Of a DNA stretch of 23,402 bases, positions 1-6,817 are shown in pieces (position 1 is the stretch's first letter; every line of letters begins with the position of its first letter). The notes beneath the pieces are model-generated. The model saw nothing but the letters and a program-made list of their open reading frames with translations. It did no database searches and was not told the DNA's origin. This stretch comes from Streptomyces fulvoviolaceus (GTDB lineage Bacteria; Actinomycetota; Actinomycetes; Streptomycetales; Streptomycetaceae): NCBI RefSeq assembly GCF_000718165.1, contig NZ_JOEY01000099.1, positions 1 to 23,402 of the forward strand, given 5' to 3'. The position numbers were made by a program, and so were the translations under genes.

Positions 1-241
1 GGGGTGCAGTGGGGGTTTGCAGGGTTGGGTGGGCGGGAGAAATCGGCGGCGGGGGTGGTGGAGGCGGGGCCGGGGAAGCCCCGCCTCCACCGGGCGGCGG
101 GCCGGCTCAGGTGGCCCTGCCTGCCCGAGGCGACAGGGCGGTTCGGTCGGCCCTGCCTCCCGTCGACCGCGGCGAGTAACGAGGATCCTCGCCGCCTCGA
201 AGCCAGTGCTGCGAAGGCGCCGTAGGGCGCGCGGGACGTCG
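1..241. other. Non-coding stretch downstream of fruK
   Basis: No gene is supported here. On the minus strand an ATG overlaps the fruK stop (ATGA, 242-245) and its frame stays open to the window edge, but the predicted peptide is Arg/Pro-rich with no recognisable domain and no resemblance to a fructose PTS permease. The only clear structure is the hairpin at 57-91. A fruA permease gene, which often follows fruK, does not begin within these bases. Confidence 0.5.
57..91. terminator. Strong hairpin, likely terminator of fruR-fruK
   Basis: A perfect 14-bp stem (57-70 pairs with 78-91) closes a 7-nt loop (cggggaa). It lies about 150 nt past the fruK stop, where a terminator of the minus-strand operon would be expected. 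It has no U-tract, which is usual in Streptomyces. Since it is symmetric it could also serve a plus-strand or off-window gene. Confidence 0.65.
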
Positions 242-1189
242 TCATGACACCGGCTCCTTCAGTACGCGATCCACCGGCACCTCGGCCGTGACCGTCACCG
301 CCGCCGGGTTCAGGTCGCCCGGCGTCGGCATCACGCTTCCGGGCAGTTGTACGGCGGCGGCGCCGTGCGCGACCGCCGAGGCGAGGGCCTCCGGGCCGCT
401 GCCGCCCGCGATCAGGAAACCGGCGAGCGAGGAGTCGCCGGCGCCCACATTGCTGCGTACGACGTCCACGTGTGCGCTCGCGAACCAGGCGCCCGCGCCG
501 TCCACGAGCAGCTGTCCGTCGGCGCCCAGGCTCGCGAGCACGGCGCGTGCGCCCATCTCGCGCAACTCCTCGGCCGCCTTCACCGCGTCGCCCACCGTCG
601 CCAGGGGGCGCCCGACGGCCTCCGCGAGCTCCTCGGCGTTCGGCTTCACCACATCAGGCCGCTCGCGCAGCGCCTCAAGGAGCGCACGCCCTGAGGTATC
701 CAGCGCGATGCGCGCGCCCCCGGCGTGCGCCCGCGCGACCACCTCGGCGTACCACGACGGCGCGAGCCCCCGCGGCAGGCTCCCGCAGCATGCGATCCAC
801 GACGCGTCGCGCGACTGCGCGCGCACCGTCTCCAGGAGCAGCTCCTGCTCCTCCGCCGACAGCTCCGGCCCCGGCGCGTTGATCTTGGTCAGCACCCCGT
901 CCGCCTCCGCGAGCGCGATGTTCGAGCGGGTGGCTCCGGCGACCGGCACCGGTGCGACCTCGATGCCCTGCGCGTCGAGCAGGTCGGCGACGAGCGCCCC
1001 CGGCGCACCACCCAGGGGCAGAACGGCGACCGTGCGCTGACCGGCGGCCGCGACGGCGCGCGAGACGTTGACGCCCTTGCCGCCGGGGTCCATGCGCTCG
1101 CCGGTGGCGCGGATGACCTCGCCGCGGTCGAGGGAGGGGACCTCATAGGTGCGGTCCAGGGACGGGTTCGGGGTGACGGTGAGGATCAT
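242..1189 (-). CDS. fruK: 1-phosphofructokinase (PfkB/ribokinase family)
   Basis: This is a 315-residue cytoplasmic sugar kinase expected to convert fructose 1-phosphate plus ATP to fructose 1,6-bisphosphate, linking PTS fructose uptake to glycolysis. The N-terminal TPNPSLDRTY segment is typical of the 1-phosphofructokinase/tagatose-6-phosphate kinase branch. The first PfkB signature (GGKGVN) is at 36-41, KPNAEEL at 182-188, and the C-terminal signature GAGD at 249-252, with Asp252 as the presumed catalytic base. Its start overlaps the stop of the upstream DeoR gene by 4 nt (ATGA, 1186-1189), so the two are almost certainly co-translated. Length is normal for the family (about 310). The name rests on the family and on pairing with a DeoR regulator; a tagatose-6-phosphate kinase is a less likely alternative. 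The partner permease fruA is not seen here. Confidence 0.88.
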   Translation of the reverse strand: MILTVTPNPSLDRTYEVPSLDRGEVIRATGERMDPGGKGVNVSRAVAAAGQRTVAVLPLGGAPGALVADLLDAQGIEVAPVPVAGATRSNIALAEADGVLTKINAPGPELSAEEQELLLETVRAQSRDASWIACCGSLPRGLAPSWYAEVVARAHAGGARIALDTSGRALLEALRERPDVVKPNAEELAEAVGRPLATVGDAVKAAEELREMGARAVLASLGADGQLLVDGAGAWFASAHVDVVRSNVGAGDSSLAGFLIAGGSGPEALASAVAHGAAAVQLPGSVMPTPGDLNPAAVTVTAEVPVDRVLKEPVS

Positions 1190-1947
1190 GCGCGCACTAC
1201 TTCCGTGCCACCGCGCTCGATCGCGGCGGCGTCTTCGGGGCCCAGCCCGCTGTCGGTGATCAGCAGGTCCACGTCGCTCAGGTCGCCGAAGCGGGCGAAG
1301 TGCTCCTGGCCGTGCTTGGAGGAGTCGGCGAGCAGCACCACGCGGCGGGCGGCGGCGAGTGCGGCGCGCTTCACCGCGGCCTCGGCGAGGTCGGGGGTGG
1401 TGAGGCCATGATCGGCGGAGAAACCGTTGGCCGCCACAAAGAGGACATCGGCTCGGATTTCGCCGTACGCACGGAGCGCCCAGGCGTCGACGGCGGCGCG
1501 CGTACGGTGCCGTACGCGCCCCCCGACGAGGTGGAGCTGGATGCCGGGGTGGTCCGCGAGGCGGGCCGCGATCGGCAGGCTGTGCGTGACGACGGTGAGC
1601 GAGGCCTCCAGCGGGATGGCGGCGGCCAGGCGCGCCACCGTCGTACCGGCGTCGAGGATCAGGGTGCCCTCGGTCGGCAGTTCCGCGAGGGCCGCCTTGG
1701 CGATGTGGTCCTTCTCGTCGGCCGCCGTCGTCTCGCGCTCGGCGAGGTCCGGCTCGAAGTCGAGGCGCCCGGCCGGGAGGGCCCCGCCGTGCACCCGCCG
1801 GAGGAGGCCGGCGCGGTCGAGGGCCTTCAGGTCCCGGCGGATCGTCTCGGCCGTGACCTGGAACTCCTCGGCCAGCGAGACGACATCCACCCGGCCGCCG
1901 TCACGGGCGAGCCGGAGGATCTCCTGCTGCCGCTCCGGTGCGTACAT
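1186..1947 (-). CDS. fruR: DeoR-family transcriptional repressor of the fructose operon
   Basis: A 253-residue DeoR-family regulator. Residues 1-57 form the winged helix-turn-helix with the family signature around VTAETIRRDLKALDRAGLLRRVHGG. Residues 75-235 form the DeoR C-terminal sensor domain, related to sugar-phosphate isomerases, with the LDAGTT and VVTHSLPIA segments that bind a phosphorylated sugar. The start at 1947 has GGAGG 9 nt upstream. It is the first gene of a two-gene operon with the overlapping fruK, so fructose 1-phosphate is the likely ligand (inference from context; the ligand cannot be read from sequence). Its own promoter is flanked by three copies of a TTCGGGCRTGA motif, consistent with autoregulation. 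Confidence 0.85.
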   Translation of the reverse strand: MYAPERQQEILRLARDGGRVDVVSLAEEFQVTAETIRRDLKALDRAGLLRRVHGGALPAGRLDFEPDLAERETTAADEKDHIAKAALAELPTEGTLILDAGTTVARLAAAIPLEASLTVVTHSLPIAARLADHPGIQLHLVGGRVRHRTRAAVDAWALRAYGEIRADVLFVAANGFSADHGLTTPDLAEAAVKRAALAAARRVVLLADSSKHGQEHFARFGDLSDVDLLITDSGLGPEDAAAIERGGTEVVRA

Positions 1948-1975
1948 GTCCGTTCGCCTCCGACCGATACCCGAC

Positions 1976-2059
1976 TCATGCCCGAACTTGTGGTTTCGCC
2001 TGGGAGGCTACGCCCGCATTTCTGGAAAGTAAACAGGTTCGGGCGTGATTCGGGCATGA
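1976..2059. promoter_or_regulatory. Candidate FruR operators flanking the promoter
   Basis: Two direct copies of an 11-bp motif follow one another with no gap at 2038-2059 (TTCGGGCGTGA, TTCGGGCATGA), just upstream of the -35 box. An inverted copy (TCATGCCCGAA, 1976-1986) lies just downstream of the expected transcription start. Directly repeated TTCG-containing half-sites are typical for DeoR-family repressors, so this is the best candidate for FruR autoregulation. Binding is inferred, not shown. Confidence 0.5.
2005..2033 (-). promoter_or_regulatory. Candidate fruR-fruK promoter
   Basis: Read on the minus strand, TTTACT (2028-2033) and TAGCCT (2005-2010) are separated by exactly 17 bp. The -10 fits the TANNNT pattern of Streptomyces vegetative promoters. 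The expected transcription start is near 1998, leaving a leader of about 50 nt that contains the GGAGG ribosome binding site of fruR. Confidence 0.5.
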
Positions 2060-2067
2060 ACGGACTT

Positions 2068-2185
2068 CCGACTGTGCCCGGACACGACATCCGACGGACT
2101 TCCGACTGTGTCCGGACACGACATCCGACTGTGTCCGGACACGACATCCGACCGTGCCCGGTACGCCGTCGGCCCAGGTCCGGAC
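2068..2185. repeat. Phased array of CCGG-centred palindromes
   Basis: Three copies of a 23-bp unit lie at 2068-2090, 2102-2124 and 2125-2147, a degenerate fourth begins at 2148, and a related GTCCGGAC is at 2178-2185. Each unit contains the palindrome GTGTCCGGACAC or a one-base variant. The centres fall at about 2079, 2113, 2136, 2159 and 2181, so most are 22-23 bp apart, close to two helical turns. The array lies between the terminator of the upstream pump gene and the fruR promoter. It may be a cluster of operators or a decaying minisatellite. Confidence 0.75.
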
Positions 2186-2197
2186 AAGGACAAGGCA

Positions 2198-2233
2198 GAA
2201 GGGCCCGGTACCCCAGCAGGTACCAAGCCCTTC
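2198..2233. terminator. Hairpin terminator after the MFS pump gene
   Basis: GAAGGGC (2198-2204) pairs with GCCCTTC (2227-2233), and inside it two GGTACC blocks (2207-2212 and 2219-2224) pair around a 6-nt loop. It lies 22 nt beyond the stop of the minus-strand pump gene, in the correct place for a factor-independent terminator. Confidence 0.7.
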
Positions 2234-2254
2234 GCCCCGGACAGAACCCTGGGC

Positions 2255-3817
2255 TCAGGACACGAGCTCGGGCTCCTTGCCCTCCACCGACGGGTCTTCC
2301 ACCGGCGGGCCCTCCACCGACCGCAGCTCCGACTCCGCCCCCTCCACGTGCTGTGCCGGGCGCTTGGGCAGGGCGAACATCAGCAGGAAGATCGTCACCA
2401 TGACCGCCGCGACCCAGCCCAGCGCGTACTGGAAGGCGTCGGCGAACGCCGGTCCCACCTGGGCGAACCCCAGCTTGTCGGGGATCTCGCCGAAGAAGAC
2501 GACCGAGACCAGCCCAAGACCCAGCGCGTTCCCCATCTGCTGCACGGTGTTGATGAGCCCGGACGCCGAACCGGCGTGCTCGCGCGGCACCTCCGACAGC
2601 ACCGCGTCCGTCAGCGGGGCGACGATCAGGCCCATGCCGACGCCCATCACGATCAGCGGGAGGGCCATCTGCCAGGGGGCGATCGTCATGCCGTACCGGT
2701 CGGACTCCCAGATGTAGAGCAGCACACCCGCCGCCATCACCAGCGCGCCCGCCTGCAGCACCTTGCGGCCGAGGCGCGGGACCAGAATCTGGACGGACAT
2801 CCCCGCCGCCACCGACACCGCGATCGAGAACGGGACGCCGGTCAGCCCGGCCTTCAGCGGGCTCCAGCCCAGCCCCGTCTGCATGTACAGCGTCCACACC
2901 AGGAAGAAGATGCCGAGCCCGACGCCGAAGACGGTCTGCACCGCGATGCCGGCGGCGAAGCTCTTCACCTTGAACAGGGACAGTTCGATCAGCGGGGAGC
3001 CGTCGCGTGCGGTCTTCCGCTTCTCGTACGCCACCAGCGCGCCGAAGACGACGAACGCGCCGCCCATCGACACGTACCCCCACAGCGGCCAGCCCAGCTC
3101 GAGGCCGCGGGTGAGCGGGTAGAGCAGCATCAGCAGGCCCAGCGCCACGAGCGCGACGCCGACGAGGTCGAGCTTCAGCGCTCGCGGCGCCTTGGACTCG
3201 GTGATGAAGCGGCTGCCCAGGATCAGGCCCGCGATGCCGACCGGCAGGTTGATGAGGAAGATCGGGCGCCACTCCAGGCCGAACAGGTTCCACTCGGTCA
3301 GCAGCGCGCCGAGCAGCGGACCGGACACGGCCCCCAGCCCCACGATCGCGCCGAACAGCCCGAACACCTTGCCCCGCTCGTGCGCCGGGAAGGTGGCGTG
3401 CACGATCGACAGGACCTGCGGCACCATCATCGCCGCCATCGCGCCCTGCAGGATGCGGGAGGCGACCAGCATCTCCGGGTTCGCGGCGAAGCCGCACAGC
3501 GCGGAGGCGAGGGTGAATCCGCCGATACCGAGCAGGAACAGCCGCTTGCGGCCGTAAATGTCGCCGAGGCGTCCGCCGGTGATCAGGCCGGCAGCGAAGG
3601 CGAGGGCGTAACCGGCCGTTATCCACTGGATCTGGCTGACCGACGCGCCCGCCTCCGCCCGGATCGACGGGATCGCGATGTTCACGATCGTGACGTCGAC
3701 GAGGTCCATGAAGGCCGCGGTCATCACGATGGCGAGGGCGAACCAGCGGCGCCGGTCGCCTGCGGCGGGCTGAGCATCAGTGGGCTGCGCACTGAGCGTG
3801 GTCTCGGTGGAGGTCAT
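2255..3817 (-). CDS. DHA2-family (EmrB/QacA-like) MFS drug efflux transporter
   Basis: A 520-residue integral membrane protein predicted to have 14 transmembrane helices, the layout of the DHA2 proton-driven multidrug exporters. TM1 carries the D1-type motif VDVTIVNIAIPSI. The cytoplasmic loop after TM2 carries the motif-A form GGRLGDIYGRKRLF. An acidic soluble tail of about 40 residues follows the last helix. The gene is divergent from a WYL-domain regulator with only 62 nt between starts, which suggests that regulator controls it. A TAGCTT box ends 6 nt before the ATG, so the transcript may be leaderless. The substrate cannot be told from sequence; export of a toxic organic compound or an antibiotic is the family expectation. 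Confidence 0.88.
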   Translation of the reverse strand: MTSTETTLSAQPTDAQPAAGDRRRWFALAIVMTAAFMDLVDVTIVNIAIPSIRAEAGASVSQIQWITAGYALAFAAGLITGGRLGDIYGRKRLFLLGIGGFTLASALCGFAANPEMLVASRILQGAMAAMMVPQVLSIVHATFPAHERGKVFGLFGAIVGLGAVSGPLLGALLTEWNLFGLEWRPIFLINLPVGIAGLILGSRFITESKAPRALKLDLVGVALVALGLLMLLYPLTRGLELGWPLWGYVSMGGAFVVFGALVAYEKRKTARDGSPLIELSLFKVKSFAAGIAVQTVFGVGLGIFFLVWTLYMQTGLGWSPLKAGLTGVPFSIAVSVAAGMSVQILVPRLGRKVLQAGALVMAAGVLLYIWESDRYGMTIAPWQMALPLIVMGVGMGLIVAPLTDAVLSEVPREHAGSASGLINTVQQMGNALGLGLVSVVFFGEIPDKLGFAQVGPAFADAFQYALGWVAAVMVTIFLLMFALPKRPAQHVEGAESELRSVEGPPVEDPSVEGKEPELVS

Positions 3818-3838
3818 GTCCTCAAGCTATGGCCCCAT

Positions 3839-3857
3839 TAGGTCAGATCGTGTCCTA
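3839..3857. promoter_or_regulatory. Candidate operator between the MFS pump and WYL regulator
   Basis: An inverted repeat TAGGTCA-gatcg-TGTCCTA has arms of 7 bp matching at 6 positions around a 5-bp spacer. It lies in the 62-bp gap between two divergent starts, so one bound dimer could control both genes. Binding by the WYL regulator is inferred from position only. Confidence 0.45.
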
Positions 3858-3879
3858 GTTCTACGGCATCCTCGAACCC

Positions 3880-4854
3880 ATGACGACGGACACTCCAGCC
3901 CGGCTCCTCCAGCTCCTCTCCCTCCTCCAGACGCCCCGCGAATGGCCCGGCGGCGAGCTCGCCGACCGGCTCGGCGTCTCCCGCCGCACCGTCCGCAGGG
4001 ACATCGACCGGCTCCGCGAACTCGGCTATCCCGTGCAGGCGACGCTGGGCGCCGACGGCGGCTACCGGCTGGTCGCGGGCAAGGCGATGCCGCCGCTCGT
4101 CCTCGACGACGAGGAAGCGGTGGCCATCGCCGTCGGGCTGCGCGCGGGCGCCGGGCACGCGGTCGAGGGGGTGGACGAGGCGTCGGTGCGGGCGCTGGCG
4201 AAACTGGAGCAGGTGCTGCCGTCTCGGCTACGGCACCGGGTGTCGACCCTCCAGGCCGCGACCACGCCGCTGACCAGCGGGGACGGGGCGAGTATCGCGC
4301 CCGAGACGCTGACCGTGATGGCGTCGACCGTGGCCGGGCGAGAGCGGCTCCGGTTCGCCTATCGGGCGAAGGACGGCGTCGACTCGCGGCGCGTGGTCGA
4401 GCCGTATCGGCTGGTGTCGACCGGGCGGCGGTGGTACCTCGTCGCGTACGACCTCGATCGCGACGACTGGCGGACCTTCCGGGTCGACCGGGTGAGCGAG
4501 CCCTTCGCGACCGGGGCGCGGTTCGCTCCGCGGGAGTTGCCGACGGGGAGTGCGGCGGAGTATCTGCGGCAGTCGATGTACCAGCGGCAGGAGACGTACG
4601 AGGTGGTCGTGACGTTCGCTGCGGATGCGGATGTCGTGGCCGCGAAGGTGCCGGGGTGGTTGGGGGTGCCGGAGCCTGTGGGCGAGGGGCGGTGTCGGTT
4701 GCGGGCGACCGTGGGGGACGCGGTGGAGTGGATGGCGGTGCGGCTGGCTCTGACCGGGGTCGAGTTCACGGTGCATGAGCCTGAGGAACTTGTTTCGGCT
4801 GTACGGGAGTTGGGTGGGCGGTTGAGTCGGGCGGGGGGTGTTGGCGGGGGGTGA
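3880..4854 (+). CDS. WYL-domain transcriptional regulator (YafY-like)
   Basis: A 324-residue regulator. Residues 1-60 form an HTH_11 winged helix (LADRLGVSRRTVRRDIDRLRELGYPV). Residues about 140-220 form the WYL sensor domain, with the name-giving W185-Y186-L187 in the segment GRRWYLVAYDLDRDDW. A WCX-type C-terminal extension follows. Length is normal for the family. It is divergent from the DHA2 pump and shares a candidate operator with it, so local control of that pump is the likely role. WYL domains bind small ligands or nucleic acid; the ligand here is unknown. The start at 3880 lacks a strong ribosome binding site. The reading frame begins MTTDTPARLLQLLSLLQ, which agrees with the family's N-terminus. 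Confidence 0.87.
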   Translation: MTTDTPARLLQLLSLLQTPREWPGGELADRLGVSRRTVRRDIDRLRELGYPVQATLGADGGYRLVAGKAMPPLVLDDEEAVAIAVGLRAGAGHAVEGVDEASVRALAKLEQVLPSRLRHRVSTLQAATTPLTSGDGASIAPETLTVMASTVAGRERLRFAYRAKDGVDSRRVVEPYRLVSTGRRWYLVAYDLDRDDWRTFRVDRVSEPFATGARFAPRELPTGSAAEYLRQSMYQRQETYEVVVTFAADADVVAAKVPGWLGVPEPVGEGRCRLRATVGDAVEWMAVRLALTGVEFTVHEPEELVSAVRELGGRLSRAGGVGGG

Positions 4855-4936
4855 GGTTGCCCGGGGTTGGTGCTGGTCGAGGGTGGGTGCGCTGGACGGG
4901 ATTTCCAGGAGCCCGGTGGTGGTACCGGGCGTGGGC

Positions 4937-5057
4937 CGCGCAGCCCGGCCCATACGGGGTGCCGCTCTCTTCGGGTCGGGAGCCGCCCCAGCGACACGAC
5001 TGCCCGCAGCCGAGTCGGCATCGACGTCGCCGCCCACAGCCTGACGGCATGGCTGGA
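4937..5057 (+). repeat. 121-bp repeat, copy A
   Basis: This 121-bp block matches 5116-5236 at 120 of 121 positions; the single difference is G at 4958 against C at 5137. Homology begins and ends abruptly (cgcgcagcc at the left, gctgga at the right). It includes the words GCCGCTCTCTTCGGGTCGGG and CGACGTCG. I have an unverified recollection of similar words in intergenic DNA of other Streptomyces. Confidence 0.9.
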
Positions 5058-5115
5058 GCACCCGCAGCCTGACGGCGCGGCGAGAGTGCCGCGCCCGCGA
5101 CTACGACGGCACAGG

Positions 5116-5236
5116 CGCGCAGCCCGGCCCATACGGCGTGCCGCTCTCTTCGGGTCGGGAGCCGCCCCAGCGACACGACTGCCCGCAGCCGAGTCGGCAT
5201 CGACGTCGCCGCCCACAGCCTGACGGCATGGCTGGA
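5116..5236 (+). repeat. 121-bp repeat, copy B
   Basis: Direct repeat of 4937-5057 in the same orientation, offset by 179 bp. The 58 bp between the copies and the DNA after copy B are unrelated except for short CCGCAGC/ACGGC words. Near identity indicates either recent duplication or ongoing gene conversion. Confidence 0.9.
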
Positions 5237-5375
5237 CACCGGCAGCGACCGCCCGCAACTACCGCAGCACTGGAAACGACCGCCCGCACCTACGACGGCA
5301 CCGGCAACGACCGCCCCCCGGACTGACGGCGTCGGCTGACCGCAGCCGAGCGGCAGGGATCGCCGACCCCTCAGG

Positions 5376-6227
5376 TCAGCCGCGCTCCTCCCACGGAAAC
5401 TCCCGCAGCAGCGCGAGGTTCCGCAGCGCCAACCCTGCCGGTCCCGCCTCCCCCTCTGCCGGCTCGTCCCCCGCGACCCACGCCTCAACTGCCGTTCGTA
5501 CGGCCGCACTTGCGACGGCGGCGGCGAAGCGCAGGTCCGCGGACACGACGGAATCACCGGCAACATTGTCGGCACCCTCCCCCTGCCGTTCTCCCCGGTG
5601 CTCCCCCACCCGCTCCGCCAGCACCTCCACCAGCGTCCGCTCCCCCGCCTGGCACACCTCCGCCCACACCTTCCGCAGCCCGGGGCTCGTCTCGGCGAGG
5701 CGGATCAGGGTGCGGACCCAGGCCCAGGAGGACGCCGAGACGCCGGCGCCCGGCGTCAGGGTGTGCCGTACCGCGTGTTCCAGGGCCTCGGGGACGGGCA
5801 GGTGCGCGGGGGCCTCGCGTACCGCCTCCGCCCAGAGCTGCGCGCCCGCCGCGTAGAGGGGGGCGACCGCCTCCTCCTTCGTGGCGAAGTAGCGGTAGAA
5901 GGTGCGCGGGGCGATGCAGGCGGCCTGGGCGATGTCCTCGGCGCGGCTGGCGCGCAGGCCATGTTTCACGAAGAGCCCGGCGGCCGCCCGGGCGATCTCC
6001 ATCCGGGTCGCGGCCTTCCGCCGCTCGGTCAGCGAAACCGAAGCGGACACCGGCGCGGAAGCCGACCCGGAAGCCGAAGCCGACGCGGACACCGACGCAG
6101 AAGCCGACCCGGAAGCCGAAGCCGACGCGGACACCGAATCGGAACCGGACACCGGCGTCGACACCGGCGCCGATGCCGACGTAAAAGCCGACGTCACAGG
6201 CGTCGGTACAGGGCTGGGGCTGCTCAC
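5376..6227 (-). CDS. TetR-family regulator with Ser/Ala-repeat N-terminal tail
   Basis: A 283-residue protein whose TetR DNA-binding domain occupies about residues 72-120 (RMEIARAAAGLF, then helix-turn-helix around RAEDIAQAACIAPRTFYRYF). The rest is a ligand/dimer domain without a family I can name. The first 65 residues are a low-complexity tail of alternating Ser and Ala, encoded by a tandem 42-bp DNA repeat. The start is a GTG at 6227 without a ribosome binding site. A TAGCCT box ends 7 nt before it, so a leaderless transcript is likely, and a 15-bp palindrome at 6249-6263 is the probable own operator. A GTG at 6050 would remove the tail but lacks any start signal. Its position beside hrdD suggests it matches the TetR gene SCO3201 of S. 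coelicolor (from memory, not aligned). Confidence 0.82.
   Translation of the reverse strand: MSSPSPVPTPVTSAFTSASAPVSTPVSGSDSVSASASASGSASASVSASASASGSASAPVSASVSLTERRKAATRMEIARAAAGLFVKHGLRASRAEDIAQAACIAPRTFYRYFATKEEAVAPLYAAGAQLWAEAVREAPAHLPVPEALEHAVRHTLTPGAGVSASSWAWVRTLIRLAETSPGLRKVWAEVCQAGERTLVEVLAERVGEHRGERQGEGADNVAGDSVVSADLRFAAAVASAAVRTAVEAWVAGDEPAEGEAGPAGLALRNLALLREFPWEERG
6058..6138 (-). repeat. Tandem 42-bp coding repeat in the TetR gene
   Basis: A 42-bp unit (14 codons) starting at 6058 is repeated at 6100, nearly identical for about 38-40 bp, with more degenerate GAAGCCGAC words on both sides. It encodes the Ser/Ala-rich tail of the TetR protein. Being a whole number of codons, it can gain or lose units without a frameshift. 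Confidence 0.85.
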
Positions 6228-6248
6228 GTTCGGCAGGCTATGCCCATG

Positions 6249-6263
6249 TGGCAGAATCTGCCA
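6249..6263. promoter_or_regulatory. Palindromic TetR operator
   Basis: TGGCAGAATCTGCCA is a perfect 7-1-7 palindrome. It lies 21 bp upstream of the GTG of the TetR gene, overlapping where the -35 and spacer of its promoter would lie if the TAGCCT at 6233-6238 is the -10. This is the expected geometry for autorepression by a TetR protein. Confidence 0.6.
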
Positions 6264-6817
6264 TTCGGCGGGCCACCCCGGAGTTCAGGTACGGGGTGTC
6301 CCGCCGTTCCAGCATGGCTGGGCCTGTCCGGCGGACCATGCCGCAGACACAGGGTCCGCCACGATCGACGTCGCGGCGTTGTCGTCGGTCGCCGACTCCC
6401 CCAGTGCGTCGCCCGCCGCGGCAGCGGCTGATGTCAACGTCTCCTCCGGCCCGCGGCTCGACGCACCAGACCCCGCTCACCGGTGCCGATCAGGCACGCC
6501 GCTTCCCTGCGACCCGATCCGCCGGACAGGTCCCGGACGGGCCCAGAAGAGAGAGCCGGACCCCGGCGCCCGGGGGGAGGGGCGCCGAAGTCCGGCTCGG
6601 GGAGAGTCCCGGCGCCGGGGGGAGTGCGTCGGGACTTGGCTCAGGGGATCCGGGACACGGTCGTGGATCCGAACACCTGGACCCTGAAGTCTTGTTCCCG
6701 GGTCCCTGCAGGTTGAAGCGGCGTCGCACCGCCGTGTTTACGCCGTCTTTCGCGACCCGGCGTACGCCACTCGACACTCATCACGCCCCCCTGACCGCCC
6801 CGGCCTTGAGGCCTGCC
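6264..6817. other. Gene-free stretch between tetR and hrdD
   Basis: No supported gene. Open frames on both strands here give Arg/Pro-rich peptides without family resemblance. The recognisable structures are the large hairpin at 6553-6598, a CCCGGCGCCGGG palindrome at 6608-6619 and a GGACCC/GGGTCC inverted repeat just before 6717. These are all plausible transcription end signals for hrdD. Confidence 0.55.
6553..6598. terminator. Two-tier hairpin downstream of hrdD
   Basis: GAGCCGGAC (6553-6561) pairs with GTCCGGCTC (6590-6598). After a 2/2 internal loop, CGGCGCC (6564-6570) pairs with GGCGCCG (6581-6587). With 16 pairs, almost all G-C, it should be very stable. It lies about 220 nt past the hrdD stop and is a likely transcription terminator. 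Confidence 0.6.

Larger units (their letters stand above)
4855..5375. other. 521-bp stretch without a supported gene
   Basis: This region between the WYL gene and the TetR gene is open in several frames on both strands, as expected for high-GC repeat DNA, but the predicted peptides are Arg/Pro/Ala-rich and the frames are copied by the 121-bp repeat. Apart from that repeat pair and short imperfect echoes (CGACCGCCCGCA-type words around 5247-5315), no gene or RNA was recognised. Confidence 0.6.

Noticed and set aside
1..245. Minus-strand ATG overlapping the fruK stop, open to the window edge
   Set aside because: The start overlap looks like coupling, but the peptide is Arg/Pro-rich, has no recognisable PTS domain and runs through the 14-bp terminator-like hairpin.
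2068..2185. Short repeats considered as a CRISPR array
   Set aside because: Units are directly adjacent or irregularly spaced without unique spacers of constant length, and no cas gene is present.
2108..3841. 577-codon plus-strand open frame opposite the first MFS gene
   Set aside because: Composition is Arg/Gln/His/Asp-rich and it mirrors the transporter gene; it also begins inside the palindrome array.
4766..5575. Minus-strand open frames across the 121-bp repeats as genes
   Set aside because: The same peptide words recur because the DNA is repeated, several frames are open at once, and no start signal or family is visible.
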